DNA of 32,999 nucleotides from DALYLB01 sp046154695 (GCA_046154695.1 JBJXFI010000360.1:1-32999), one strand, 5' to 3'. Numbered from the stretch's first letter, positions 14,534-23,708 are shown. Numbers and translations are program-made. The notes: generated by a model not told the origin, from the sequence alone.

Positions 14534-14610
14534 GGAACACCTCCAGGAAAGAAAACAGATGAACTGTTTGTGATTTGGTGATCGGCTAAGATGGCTAAGT
14601 TACGCGGGAG

Positions 14611-14639
14611 AGGATACCGCTCAAAAAACGACCTGACAA
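14611..14639 (-). promoter_or_regulatory. Sigma-70-type promoter for the Oar-like receptor gene
   Basis: On the minus strand TTGTCA (14639-14634) and TATCCT (14616-14611) are separated by exactly 17 nt. Initiation near 14604 would give a leader of about 70 nt. Confidence 0.55.
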
Positions 14640-14668
14640 GAGGGCGTGGCGAATTTTCTTCGGTCCCT

Positions 14669-15000
14669 GGTTCGGAGTTCCGCCTTCAGGCCAATGGCAT
14701 TAAGTTTAGAGGGTGTACTGAAATTCTTTTGCCTCAACCCGCGAAGCGGGTGGCGGCATATAGCCTGGGGCGTAAGCCCCAGGACCGCATCGAAAACGCT
14801 CGCAAGCCCGTGAAACGGGCGGCAGAGCGTCCGCTGTCGCCCGTTTCACGGGCTTGAAAACCGTTTTTACGGGCCCTGGGGTTCCGGCGTCGCCTTCACC
14901 CCAGGCTATATGCTGCCACCCGCTTCGCGGGTTGAGGCAAAAGAACTTCAATACACCCTCTAAACTTAATGCCATTGGCCTGAAGGCGGAACTCCAAACC
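14669..15000. repeat. Long nested palindromic element
   Basis: The left arm 14669-14770 and the right arm 14899-15000 are inverted copies, 98 of 102 positions identical, all four differences being transitions. Inside them 14804-14821 and 14838-14855 form an 18-bp perfect hairpin. Local hairpins also occur: ACCCGC/GCGGGT near 14738-14752 and its copy near 14918-14932, and CCTGGGGC-GTAA-GCCCCAGG at 14764-14783. The outermost 22 nt match the GGAGTTCCGC repeat family found at three other loci. The element occupies most of the 467-nt gap between the adaptor gene, whose stop codon it abuts at 15001, and the Oar-like receptor. Both strands give short open frames across it, but these are by-products of the symmetry. 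Confidence 0.92.
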
Positions 15001-16236
15001 TTATCGCACGACGTCGACTTCCACTCCGTCCTTGAGCGTCTGGGCGCCCTCGGCGACGGCGATGGAGTCTTCGAGCCGGAGCCCTTCGAGGATCTCCACG
15101 CGGTCGCCGAGGCGGTCGCCGAGCTTGACCTCGCGCTCGCGGACCCTGCCGCCCTCGATCACGAAGACCTTATAGGCGCCGAAGAGATAGGTCGCCGCGT
15201 TGTATGGAATCGTCAGGATCGAATCGACCTTGTCGGACTGAATTGTGGATTTGACGAACGAACCGGGCTTGAGCTCCGCGCGCGGGTTGGCGACGAGCGC
15301 CTCGATTTCAAAGGTGCGGGTCTTCTCTTCCACGGCCGGATTGATGCGGGAGATCCGCCCCGTGAACTCGCGCCCCGGGAAGGCTTCGAGCCGCAGCCAG
15401 ACCTCGCGCCCGGCGCGCACCCACGGAGACATCTTCTCAGGCACGTTCAGCCGGACGCGCAGTGGATCGACATTGACGATCGTCATCACCGGCGCCTGAA
15501 TCTTGAGATACTGCCCGACCGTGACCTCGCGGGACTTGACGCGGCCGGCGAAGGGCGCGCGAATCGAGGTGTCCCGCAATCGCTTGCTGGCCAGATTGAG
15601 CGTGGCCTGCGTCTGCTGCATCGAGGCGCGCATGTTCTCGACCTGCTGCGCCGCCAGATCGTAAGTGGCTTTCGCGGCCGTAAATTTCGCCTCGGCCTCG
15701 TCGAAGACCTGCCGGGCGATGACGCCGGTTTCGAGCAGGCTCTGCGCGCGCTTGTATTTCTGCTCGGCGTCGGCCAGGTCGGCGGCGGCCTTTTTGACCT
15801 CGGCGGCGTCGCGCACATCCTTCAATTCCCCCTCCGACTCGCGCAATCCGAGCCGCGCCCGCGCCTGCCGCAGCGCCGCCTGCTGCTGGTCCACGCTCAA
15901 TTGCAGCTCGACGGGCGAGACCCGGGCCAGTACCTGCCCCTTTCCGACACGATCGCCGACATCCACCATCACCTGCTCGACGCGGCCTTCCGCCTCGGAG
16001 CTGACGGTGACTTCGTCATAGGCGAAGAGCGACCCGACCGCCTCGACCGAACGGACCTGCTGCCGCCGCTCCACCGAAACAAGTTTAACCCGGGGTTTGA
16101 CGGCGGTGCGCGCCGTTTCCGCCGCCTCTCCCCCGTTGCCCCGGTCACATGCCGAAACGGACAACACGGAAAGAGCGATCATCGAGAGGAACAGACCTCG
16201 GCGAACGAGGGCGACAGCGTCTTGCGAAAAGGTCAT
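15001..16236 (-). CDS. RND-type efflux periplasmic adaptor lipoprotein (HlyD/MFP family)
   Basis: The 411-residue product is a membrane-fusion protein that would link an inner-membrane RND or ABC pump to an outer-membrane channel. A signal peptide with a lipobox (VSAC, Cys30) predicts a lipid anchor. Then come the first half of the lipoyl-like/barrel-sandwich domain (about 65-100, SEAEGRVEQVMVDVGDRV), a long alpha-helical hairpin (about 105-205, Ala/Gln/Arg-rich coiled coil), the second lipoyl half (TSIRAPFAGRVKSREVTVGQYL, about 215-240), a beta-barrel domain, and the membrane-proximal domain ending GAQTLKDGVEVDVVR. No pump or outer-membrane channel gene is adjacent, which is unusual because these genes are normally clustered. 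The start is taken at ATG 16236 although no strong Shine-Dalgarno is visible. The palindromic element starts at the very next base after the stop codon. Confidence 0.9.
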   Translation of the reverse strand: MTFSQDAVALVRRGLFLSMIALSVLSVSACDRGNGGEAAETARTAVKPRVKLVSVERRQQVRSVEAVGSLFAYDEVTVSSEAEGRVEQVMVDVGDRVGKGQVLARVSPVELQLSVDQQQAALRQARARLGLRESEGELKDVRDAAEVKKAAADLADAEQKYKRAQSLLETGVIARQVFDEAEAKFTAAKATYDLAAQQVENMRASMQQTQATLNLASKRLRDTSIRAPFAGRVKSREVTVGQYLKIQAPVMTIVNVDPLRVRLNVPEKMSPWVRAGREVWLRLEAFPGREFTGRISRINPAVEEKTRTFEIEALVANPRAELKPGSFVKSTIQSDKVDSILTIPYNAATYLFGAYKVFVIEGGRVREREVKLGDRLGDRVEILEGLRLEDSIAVAEGAQTLKDGVEVDVVR

Positions 16237-16265
16237 GGGGCTTTGCGAATGAGGAAAGAAGCATA

Positions 16266-16311
16266 AATCGAGCGGATCAGCACGGACGAACCCATCCTGA
16301 TCCGCTCGATT
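16266..16311 (-). terminator. Hairpin terminator after the two-module secreted protein gene
   Basis: A 15-bp perfect stem (16266-16280 with 16297-16311, core GAGCGGATCAG) has a 16-nt loop. On the minus strand the stem ends in TTT and is followed by a T-rich stretch (TTTATGCTTCTTT). It lies 22 nt past the stop codon at 16334. Confidence 0.6.
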
Positions 16312-16333
16312 CGTGAAATCCGCGCGCCGGTTT

Positions 16334-17290
16334 CTACTTCATGGCTTTCGTGTAAACGGCGTTGCCCAGCCGCACGAACGGGCCGCCGTCTTCCGACAAC
16401 TCTTCGGTCACGGTGAAGGAGTGGGCCGCGACGATCGAGATGGTTCTGCGCAATTGCAGGGTCTGGCCCTTGATCTTGACCGGATCGATCGTGAAGCGGA
16501 TCGAGATCGGGCTGGCCCAGTTTCCCTTGCTCGTCAGTGTCACGCCGTTATCCGTCTTTTCGGTGAAGCTCAGCATCCTGGCGGCTTCATCGAAGACGAT
16601 CAGCGTGCTTCCCTTCAGGGCCCCGCCGTCGTGCTTGCACTGGGTGGCGCCCTCCACCGAGACGCCGTCCGAGCGCTTCGTGAAATTGACGACGCAATCG
16701 CGGGGCGCGGGGCCGAGCCCGCTCTCCCGGCCGACATAATTGTAGCTCCACTGGCCCGCGAAATAGTCGATGGACTGCTTCTGCTGCGGCTGGGCCACAT
16801 CAGTGCGCTGCCGCTGGCCGCCGCCGCCGCCAGCCTGTCCCTGCTGCTGTGCCTGGGGAGCCGGAGCGGCCGCCGTGAGCGGGCTCGTGGTGTCATTGCT
16901 GACGCGTTTGAGGTTGAGATCGAAGGTGATCGCCTGCCCGCCGAAATCGAGGGCCCCCTGCCCCTTGAGAACTTCCCCCTCAAGCGTGAAGCTGTAGTTG
17001 ATCGTCACGGTCGCCTGCGGAGTCTCGACATCGGCCCGGGCCGTGACCTTGTTTCCGTCGATCTTGATCTCCTTCAACTGAATCTCGGTGTCAGAGCGCA
17101 TCCCGGGCATCTTGCCGGTGTAGCCGTCCCCGTCCCGCTTGAAGACCGCCGTGGTCGCGCGCTCGCCCTGCATCGATTGAATCATGCCCTCCCACCGTCC
17201 GGCGAGCCGGTCCTGCTGCGCCGAAGCGGAAATGAGGAAGAGCGGCAACAACATTATCAACATCCCGAAAATGAAACCTGAACGTCGCAT
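16334..17290 (-). CDS. Exported two-module beta-rich protein of unknown function
   Basis: I do not recognise a named family. The 318-residue product has a signal peptide (about 1-24, IFGMLIMLLPLFLISASAQ) and two modules that start alike: RLAGRWEGMIQS near residue 28 and YFAGQWSYNYVG near 175. They are separated by a low-complexity linker rich in Gln, Gly, Pro and Ala (about 137-172, with AQQQGQAGGGGGQRQR). The alternating hydrophobic/polar pattern, as in YTGKMPGMRSDTEIQLKEIKIDGNKV, suggests lipocalin-like or other beta-barrel folds, a type common among exported Acidobacteriota proteins. ATG 17290 is favoured because GGAGGA lies just upstream; an ATG at 17329 would merely prepend basic residues. 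It stands between the haem/copper protein gene and the adaptor gene, all on the minus strand. Confidence 0.75.
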   Translation of the reverse strand: MRRSGFIFGMLIMLLPLFLISASAQQDRLAGRWEGMIQSMQGERATTAVFKRDGDGYTGKMPGMRSDTEIQLKEIKIDGNKVTARADVETPQATVTINYSFTLEGEVLKGQGALDFGGQAITFDLNLKRVSNDTTSPLTAAAPAPQAQQQGQAGGGGGQRQRTDVAQPQQKQSIDYFAGQWSYNYVGRESGLGPAPRDCVVNFTKRSDGVSVEGATQCKHDGGALKGSTLIVFDEAARMLSFTEKTDNGVTLTSKGNWASPISIRFTIDPVKIKGQTLQLRRTISIVAAHSFTVTEELSEDGGPFVRLGNAVYTKAMK

Positions 17291-17489
17291 CGAGAACTCC
17301 TCCGCGCTCGCGCGCCGGCGCGAACGCAATAAACATCGAGCGGTAACCAGCAGCCAATCTCCACCGCCTGCTCGCTACCGCTCGTGAATGTCGAATCAGG
17401 AACTCCACGCGATGCCGCGAACCTTGCCGCATCGGATTGCGCGCATTCGCGCCCTCGCGTGGGTTCATTTCAAATTTGCAGCCGCGCTC

Positions 17490-18821
<1,332 letters not shown>

Positions 18822-18875
18822 AAGGTTACTCCTGAGTCTGGTGTATGTTGAGTCTGGTCCGTGAAGCGGTTACAA

Positions 18876-18902
18876 CTTATAGTACCGAGGGAAAAAGCTC
18901 AA
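18876..18902 (-). promoter_or_regulatory. Candidate promoter for the cytochrome c/copper protein gene
   Basis: On the minus strand TTGAGC (18902-18897) and TATAAG (18881-18876) are spaced by 15 nt, shorter than ideal, about 55 nt upstream of the start codon. Confidence 0.3.
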
Positions 18903-18944
18903 ATCCCAAGACGCGGGATCGGCGTTTTTCGTTACATTTCTTTT

Positions 18945-18950
18945 TATAAT
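18945..18950 (+). promoter_or_regulatory. Consensus -10 box (TATAAT) for the Asp-box repeat gene
   Basis: A perfect TATAAT lies 38 nt before ATG 18989, but no good -35 hexamer occurs 16-18 nt upstream. Initiation near 18957 would leave a leader of about 32 nt carrying the GGAGG at 18981-18985. Confidence 0.4.
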
Positions 18951-18988
18951 GCGGGTTGGCGAACCGGGACTGCCGGGACAGGAGGATC

Positions 18989-20023
18989 ATGAAGGATCTC
19001 ATTTTTTGGATGGCATGGACGGCCTCGCTCGTGGGCGCGATCGCGGGCGCGCCGCGATGGGAGGAGCAGAAGAGCGGAACGGCGGCGGCGTTTCGGGGGC
19101 TGAGCGCGGTCAGCGACAAGGTCGCATGGGCCAGCGGGACGCGGGGAACATTCAGTCGAACCGTCGATGGCGGCGCGACCTGGCAGGCCGGGACGGTCGC
19201 GGGGGCCGAGTCGCTGGACTTCCGCGATGTCGATGCCTTCGACGCGCGGACAGCCTTTCTGCTGAGCATCGGAAAAGGCGAGGCGTCCCGCATCTACAAG
19301 ACGACGGACGGCGGGCGGACCTGGAACCCGCAGTTCAAAAACAGCGATCCGGAGGCCTTTTTCGATGCGATGGCGTTCTGGGATCGGCAGCGTGGAATCG
19401 CGATGAGCGATCCGGTCGAAGGGCGATTCGTGATCATCACGACCGACGATGGCGGCGCGACCTGGAATCGGCTGCCCGCGGAGGGAATGCCGCCCGCGCT
19501 TGCGAATGAGGGCGGGTTTGCCGCGAGCGGAACCTGCATCACGGTCGAGGGGCGCGGCAACGTCTGGTTCGGGACGGGCGGCGCCCGCGCCGCGCGGGTG
19601 TTTCGATCGACCGATCGCGGGCGCACCTGGGCGGTCTCGGAGACGCCGATCCTCGCCGGCATCGCCTCGGCGGGCGTCTTTTCGCTCGCGTTCAGGGATG
19701 CCCGGAACGGGATCGCCGTCGGCGGAGACTATCAACAGCCCGCCGGCGCGGATCGAAACATCGCCGTCACGAGCGACGGCGGGAAAAGCTGGCGGCTGCT
19801 GGAAAGCCTGAAACCCTCGGGATTCCGGTCGGGTGTCGCCTGGCTTCGCGGCGGCGCCGTCATCACGGTCGGAACCTCCGGCTCAGACTATTCCTCCAAC
19901 GGAACCGGCTTTACCGCGCTCGATCAGGAGAACTACAACGTCGTCAGCGCCTCCCGGAACGGGGCCGCCTGGGCCGCCGGGCCGCGCGGGCGCATCGCCC
20001 GCCTCCTCACAAACAATAAATGA
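18989..20023 (+). CDS. Exported Asp-box (BNR/YCF48-like) beta-propeller protein
   Basis: The 344-residue product has a short N-terminal hydrophobic stretch (about 4-20) and five Asp-box motifs: TVDGGATW at 58-65, TTDGGRTW at 105-112, TDDGGATW at 152-159, STDRGRTW near 207-214 and TSDGGKSW at 261-268. Their spacing of about 47-55 residues fits a sialidase/YCF48-type propeller. Many such proteins are annotated as oxidoreductases or photosystem II assembly-like factors without evidence; the catalytic residues of true sialidases are not evident, so the role is unknown. ATG 18989 is chosen for the GGAGG 4 nt upstream; an upstream in-frame start at 18956 lacks this. The stop codon overlaps the next start (ATGA at 20020-20023), implying translational coupling. 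Confidence 0.82.
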   Translation: MKDLIFWMAWTASLVGAIAGAPRWEEQKSGTAAAFRGLSAVSDKVAWASGTRGTFSRTVDGGATWQAGTVAGAESLDFRDVDAFDARTAFLLSIGKGEASRIYKTTDGGRTWNPQFKNSDPEAFFDAMAFWDRQRGIAMSDPVEGRFVIITTDDGGATWNRLPAEGMPPALANEGGFAASGTCITVEGRGNVWFGTGGARAARVFRSTDRGRTWAVSETPILAGIASAGVFSLAFRDARNGIAVGGDYQQPAGADRNIAVTSDGGKSWRLLESLKPSGFRSGVAWLRGGAVITVGTSGSDYSSNGTGFTALDQENYNVVSASRNGAAWAAGPRGRIARLLTNNK

Positions 20024-20640
20024 CAAACCGATTCACCTTCGAACCGCACGAAATCGCCGTTCTACGACGTCTTGCCACGCCGGAAAAGATCCAGCGCTTT
20101 CTTGATGACGATGTGGACTACAACAAGGAGAAGGAGGGCGAGACCTGCCGCTCGCCGCGCCGGGTCCTGCGCGACCGGCTCGCCCATTGCGCGGAGGGGG
20201 CCTATTTCGCCGCCGCCGCGCTGCGCGTCCACGGCCATCCGCCGCTGATCCTGGATCTGGCGGCGGTCCGCGACGACGACCACGTCCTGGCCGTTTACAA
20301 GGAGCATGGCTGCTGGGGCGCGATCGCCAAGTCCAACTATTCCGGCCTCCGGTTCCGCGAGCCGGTCTACCGGACGCTTCGCGAACTGGTGATGTCCTAT
20401 TACGCCCATTACTACAATCTACGGGGCGAACTGACTCTGCGCGCCTTCTCCTCCCGCCCGGTCAACCTGAAACGCTTCGACCGGCGCGGCTGGATGACGG
20501 CCGAGGAAGACCTGTTCTATGTCAGTGATTATCTGTGCGTCGTCGCGCACTCCGACATCCTCTCGACGCAGGCGAGCCGCCGGCGGCGCAAACTCGACCG
20601 CCGCCTCTTCGAAGCCGGGCTCGTCGGCGCCGTTCACTAA
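20020..20640 (+). CDS. Uncharacterised protein with a possible transglutaminase-like (Cys-His) fold
   Basis: No named family is recognised. The 206-residue soluble protein contains HCAEGAYFAAAALRVHGHP (Cys57), then DDDHVLAVYKEHGCWGAIAKSN (His88, Asn106). This spacing, a Cys at the start of a long helix, then a His in a strand and a polar residue in the next strand, is the transglutaminase/papain-like layout. Catalytic activity is inference. The tail is rich in Arg (ASRRRRKLDRR). Its start codon overlaps the stop of the Asp-box gene by 4 nt (ATGA), so the two are made from one message. The downstream pseudouridine synthase gene follows after 52 nt. Confidence 0.75.
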   Translation: MTNRFTFEPHEIAVLRRLATPEKIQRFLDDDVDYNKEKEGETCRSPRRVLRDRLAHCAEGAYFAAAALRVHGHPPLILDLAAVRDDDHVLAVYKEHGCWGAIAKSNYSGLRFREPVYRTLRELVMSYYAHYYNLRGELTLRAFSSRPVNLKRFDRRGWMTAEEDLFYVSDYLCVVAHSDILSTQASRRRRKLDRRLFEAGLVGAVH

Positions 20641-20692
20641 TCGTTTTCTCCGCCTTGTCCCGCCTTCGGGCGAAGCGTACACTCCCTCCCCA

Positions 20693-21682
20693 ATGAAGAA
20701 ACAAGGCAAAGAATGGAAGGTCGCGCCCGCGGACGCGGAGACGCGGCTGGACAAATGGCTGGCTTCGCCCGACCGGCTGGGCTCCCGTTCGCGCGCGCTC
20801 GACGCGCTCGCCAAGGGGAAGGTATTCGTCGGCGATGTGGAGCAGACGACGGTCGATTCGTCGCGAAAGCTGCAGCCCGGCGAAGCGGTGCGCATCTGGA
20901 TGGACCGCCCGGGCAGTTCCGAACGGCGCTACTCCGAGCGGCGCGACGCCGGATTGCACCTGATCTATGAAGACGCGGCGCTGGTGATCATCAACAAACC
21001 GGCCGGCCTGTTGAGTGTGCCGCTCGCCGCGCAGCCCGATGAGCCGTCCGTGCTCGACAAGGTGAAGGAGCACCTGCGATCCCATCGCAAGGTCCAGCCG
21101 CTCGTCGTCCACCGCATCGATCGCGACACCTCGGGCCTCGTCATCTTCGCGAAGACGACCGACGCGCAGCGCAATCTGAAGGATCAACTCGAACGCCGGG
21201 CCGCCGAGCGCGTCTATCTCGCCCTCGTCCACGGCCACCCCGCGCCGGAGAGCGGGATCTGGCGCGACCACCTCACCTGGGATCGGGACGAATTGAAGCA
21301 ACAGCTCGCGAAACCGAAGCCCGAACCGGTCAAGGGCGCGCGAGGGCCCCGACGGGGGAAAGGCGGGAAAGAGTCCCACGAGGCCGTCTCCCACTACCGC
21401 GTCATCGAGTCGTTCGCGAGCGCCGCGCTGGTCGAAATCCGCCTTGTCTCGGGAAAAAGGAATCAGATACGCATTCAGGCCGGGCTGCGCGGCCATCCCC
21501 TCGTCGGGGAGAAGATGTATGTCTATGAGAATGCGCCGCCGGTGAAGATCGCCCATCCGCGACAGGCCCTGCACGCGCACCGCCTGAAGTTCGTCCACCC
21601 CGTCACCGAACGCGAGGTCAACTTCGAGGCTCCCCTGCCCGAGGATCTGGTCCTGCTGATGGAACGGCTGCGGCGAACATAG
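20693..21682 (+). CDS. RluA-family pseudouridine synthase with S4 domain
   Basis: The 329-residue enzyme would isomerise uridine to pseudouridine in rRNA or tRNA. It has an N-terminal S4 RNA-binding domain (about 16-70, TRLDKWLASPDRLGSRSRAL), the catalytic core starting at LHLIYEDAALVIINKPAGLL (about 88-107), and the signature HRIDRDTSGLV (residues 140-150) with Asp143 as the nucleophile. The C-terminal block RLVSGKRNQIRIQAGLRGHPLVGEKMY is the usual RluA motif. An Arg/Lys/Gly-rich insert (about 205-225, VKGARGPRRGKGGKESHE) is longer than usual and may touch RNA. The frame is open upstream to 20519, but ATG 20693 follows the neighbouring stop codon and starts the S4 domain at the expected place. 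The exact target site (RluC, RluD or another) cannot be told. Confidence 0.93.
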   Translation: MKKQGKEWKVAPADAETRLDKWLASPDRLGSRSRALDALAKGKVFVGDVEQTTVDSSRKLQPGEAVRIWMDRPGSSERRYSERRDAGLHLIYEDAALVIINKPAGLLSVPLAAQPDEPSVLDKVKEHLRSHRKVQPLVVHRIDRDTSGLVIFAKTTDAQRNLKDQLERRAAERVYLALVHGHPAPESGIWRDHLTWDRDELKQQLAKPKPEPVKGARGPRRGKGGKESHEAVSHYRVIESFASAALVEIRLVSGKRNQIRIQAGLRGHPLVGEKMYVYENAPPVKIAHPRQALHAHRLKFVHPVTEREVNFEAPLPEDLVLLMERLRRT

Positions 21683-21709
21683 ATTCGGCGTGTGCGGTGC
21701 GCTCTAATT

Positions 21710-22330
21710 TCAGGGCCGCAGGCCGAGCCGTTTGATCACCTGTTGAGCCACATCGCGGCCGGCCCAATCGAGCTGCATCTGGATTCGATTCGCCCCGATC
21801 GGAGGCATCGGAATGCCGCGGCTGGGCTGGACGGGGAATCCCGAGCCGGCGCCGGCGACCTTCGCGGTCTTCGGTTCATAGACCATATAGCGCAGATCGA
21901 CCCCGCCCATCGTGCCCATATTGCTGATGACCAGCTCCAGATAGACGACATAGACATCGTCCTGTTTCGCCGTCTTGACCGCGTCGGAGCGGGTTTGATT
22001 GCGGGCCTCCCGCAGATCGGCCGTTTTCAGCACATCATGAAACTCAGCCAGGCATGCCTGGCGCGCGGTGTCGGTGTAGAACATCGGGATGTTCATGTCG
22101 CCCATGTCGGACATGATCATGATGGCCGGCCCCTTCTCCTTTTTCTCCTCTTTTTTCTCCTCGGCTTCGACCTCGGGTTCGGGCTGCGTGCGAAGTTCGG
22201 GCCGGTTGACGCCCTGGACAGGCGGCTGTGTCTCGGCCTTCTTCTGCTTGCGGCCCGACTGCGCGCCGATCGAGATTACCAGAAATGCGCACAACAACGA
22301 CGCGAACAGCAGGCTCAGGTTCCGACGCAT
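21710..22330 (-). CDS. Exported protein of unknown function
   Basis: The 206-residue product starts with a signal peptide (MRRNLSLLFASLLCAFLVIS, probable cleavage after IGAQ). A charged Lys/Glu/Pro linker follows (about 25-66, including EAEEKKEEKKEKG), then a folded region (67-206) with DTARQACLAEFHDVLKTADL, VYVVYLELVISNMGTMGG and a C-terminal AGRDVAQQVIKRLGLRP. No family is recognised. The amphipathic strand-helix pattern suggests a small alpha/beta periplasmic domain. ATG 22330 is preceded by a strong GGAGG; the frame is open to 22462, but that would translate through a 29-bp inverted repeat, which more likely belongs to the leader. It converges with the pseudouridine synthase gene, the stops being 27 nt apart. 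Confidence 0.75.
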   Translation of the reverse strand: MRRNLSLLFASLLCAFLVISIGAQSGRKQKKAETQPPVQGVNRPELRTQPEPEVEAEEKKEEKKEKGPAIMIMSDMGDMNIPMFYTDTARQACLAEFHDVLKTADLREARNQTRSDAVKTAKQDDVYVVYLELVISNMGTMGGVDLRYMVYEPKTAKVAGAGSGFPVQPSRGIPMPPIGANRIQMQLDWAGRDVAQQVIKRLGLRP

Positions 22331-22352
22331 AGGTTTGCCTCCTTGAAAACCG

Positions 22353-22422
22353 TTTGAAGTTCCGCCTTCAGGCGGCCGGCGATAAGCCCAAGGCCGGCCG
22401 CCTGAAGGCGGAACTCCAAACG
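22353..22422. repeat. Inverted repeat of the GGAGTTCCGC family in a 5' leader
   Basis: Two 29-nt arms (22353-22381 and 22394-22422) are complementary at 28 positions, with a 12-nt loop. The outer 22 nt match the outer arms of the 14669-15000 element, while the inner part (CCGGC-rich) is unrelated. It lies about 10 nt upstream of the Shine-Dalgarno of the minus-strand gene starting at 22330. Confidence 0.88.
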
Positions 22423-22620
22423 AAGATGTCGCAATGCTACCGGTCGCGGCGGGTTGTGACAAGACCGAGGGGCTTTTTTACTTTCGCCGGGCGGCGGCCC
22501 GAGTTACCGGTTTCGTTCCGATCATTTGTTCGGTATCCTATGTTTCTTCGGGCCCGCCCCGGCGGGGAAGCTCAGTACATCAGGACCTCATATTTCAGCG
22601 ACACAGGGAGAGAAGAGCAC

Positions 22621-23703
22621 ATGCAACATGGGTTGAAGATTCGTGAACAGGGCGCGCTGGATCTGGTTTCGTTGGGGGCGTTGATCCACCGGCTGGATCC
22701 GGGGATCATCCCCTTCCGCAAGGCGACGACCTGTCAGATTCATGTCAGCGGCGGCGAGTTCAATGTCGCCGCGAATCTGGCGGACTGCTTCGGCATGCAG
22801 ACGGGCATCGCGACGGCGATGGTCGATTATCCGATCGGCGAGCTCGTCACGGAGCGGGTCAAGGCGATGGGGGTGAAGCCATTTTACAAGCGATTCACCC
22901 ACGACGGCGTGATGGGCCCGAATATCGCGACCGTTTACAGCGACCGGGGCAAAGGCGTGCGCGCGCCGGTCGTCTTTTACAACCGGTCGAACGAGGCGGC
23001 GGCCCGCCTGAAGCCGGGCGATTTCGACTGGGAAGCGATCTTCGCCGGCGGGGTGCGCTGGTTTCACAGCGGCGGCATCTTCGCCGCCCTGTCCGAGACG
23101 ACCGCCGAGTTGATCATCGACGGGATGCGCGCCGCGAAGGCCGCGGGCGCCGTCACCTCCTTCGATCTGAACTTCCGCGAGAAGCTCTGGAAGATCTCGG
23201 GCGGCCAGGATCGCGCCGTGTCGGTCATCGGGCGAATCGTCGAGCATGTCGATGTGCTCGTCGGAAACGAAGAGGACCTGCAGAAGGGACTCGGCGTTCC
23301 GGGCCCCGAAGTCGCGGCGAAATCGAAGCTCGATCCGGGCGCCTTCTTCGGCATGATCGACCGCGTCATCGAGAAGCACCCTCAGATCAAGGTCGTCGCG
23401 ACCACCCTGCGCGAGGTTCATTCGACCAGCCGGCACAGTTGGGGCGCGGTGGCCTGGGTCAACGGCGAATCGCACGTCTCGATGACCTGTGAACTCGATG
23501 TCCACGATCGCGTCGGCGGCGGCGACGGATTCGCCTCCGGCTTTATCTACGGGCTGCTCAGCGGCGAGACTTCCGAGGAGGCCCTCAAACTCGGATGGGC
23601 CCACGGCGCCCTGCTCACGACCTTCCCGGGAGACACCACCATGGCGACCCTCGATCAGGTCCGGGCCTTCGCACAGGGCGGGTCGGCGAGAATTCAACGG
23701 TAG
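22621..23703 (+). CDS. kdgK: PfkB-family sugar kinase, probably 2-keto-3-deoxygluconate kinase
   Basis: The 360-residue ribokinase-fold enzyme phosphorylates a sugar or sugar acid with ATP. The substrate-binding signature HVSGGEFNVAANLA is at 41-54, and the C-terminal PfkB signature DRVGGGDGFASGF at 296-308 carries the anion hole and catalytic base Asp302. VVFYNRSNEAAARL (about 117-130) recalls the segment that binds the carboxylate of 2-keto-3-deoxygluconate in KdgK enzymes, so an Entner-Doudoroff role is the best guess; ribokinase- or fructokinase-like substrates are the alternative. ATG 22621 follows a GGGAG-type Shine-Dalgarno. It heads a plus-strand run with Tal-Pgi and 6-phosphogluconolactonase, a context that fits hexose and pentose phosphate metabolism. 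Confidence 0.82.
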   Translation: MQHGLKIREQGALDLVSLGALIHRLDPGIIPFRKATTCQIHVSGGEFNVAANLADCFGMQTGIATAMVDYPIGELVTERVKAMGVKPFYKRFTHDGVMGPNIATVYSDRGKGVRAPVVFYNRSNEAAARLKPGDFDWEAIFAGGVRWFHSGGIFAALSETTAELIIDGMRAAKAAGAVTSFDLNFREKLWKISGGQDRAVSVIGRIVEHVDVLVGNEEDLQKGLGVPGPEVAAKSKLDPGAFFGMIDRVIEKHPQIKVVATTLREVHSTSRHSWGAVAWVNGESHVSMTCELDVHDRVGGGDGFASGFIYGLLSGETSEEALKLGWAHGALLTTFPGDTTMATLDQVRAFAQGGSARIQR

Positions 23704-23708
23704 TACCC

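Noticed and set aside
14591..14975. Small open frames of 88-89 codons on both strands across the nested palindrome
   Set aside because: They encode similar peptides only because the arms are inverted copies; no ribosome site and no domain, so a protein-coding role is not supported.
14669..15000. The palindrome considered as an insertion sequence or a bidirectional terminator
   Set aside because: No transposase frame and no clear target-site duplication is visible, and no T-tract follows the stem. It is therefore reported as a repeat of unknown role.
17337..17388. A 9-nt inverted repeat (CGAGCGGTA / TACCGCTCG) upstream of the two-module protein gene
   Set aside because: The arms are short with a long loop in GC-rich DNA, so a chance match is likely; no regulator is encoded nearby to suggest an operator.
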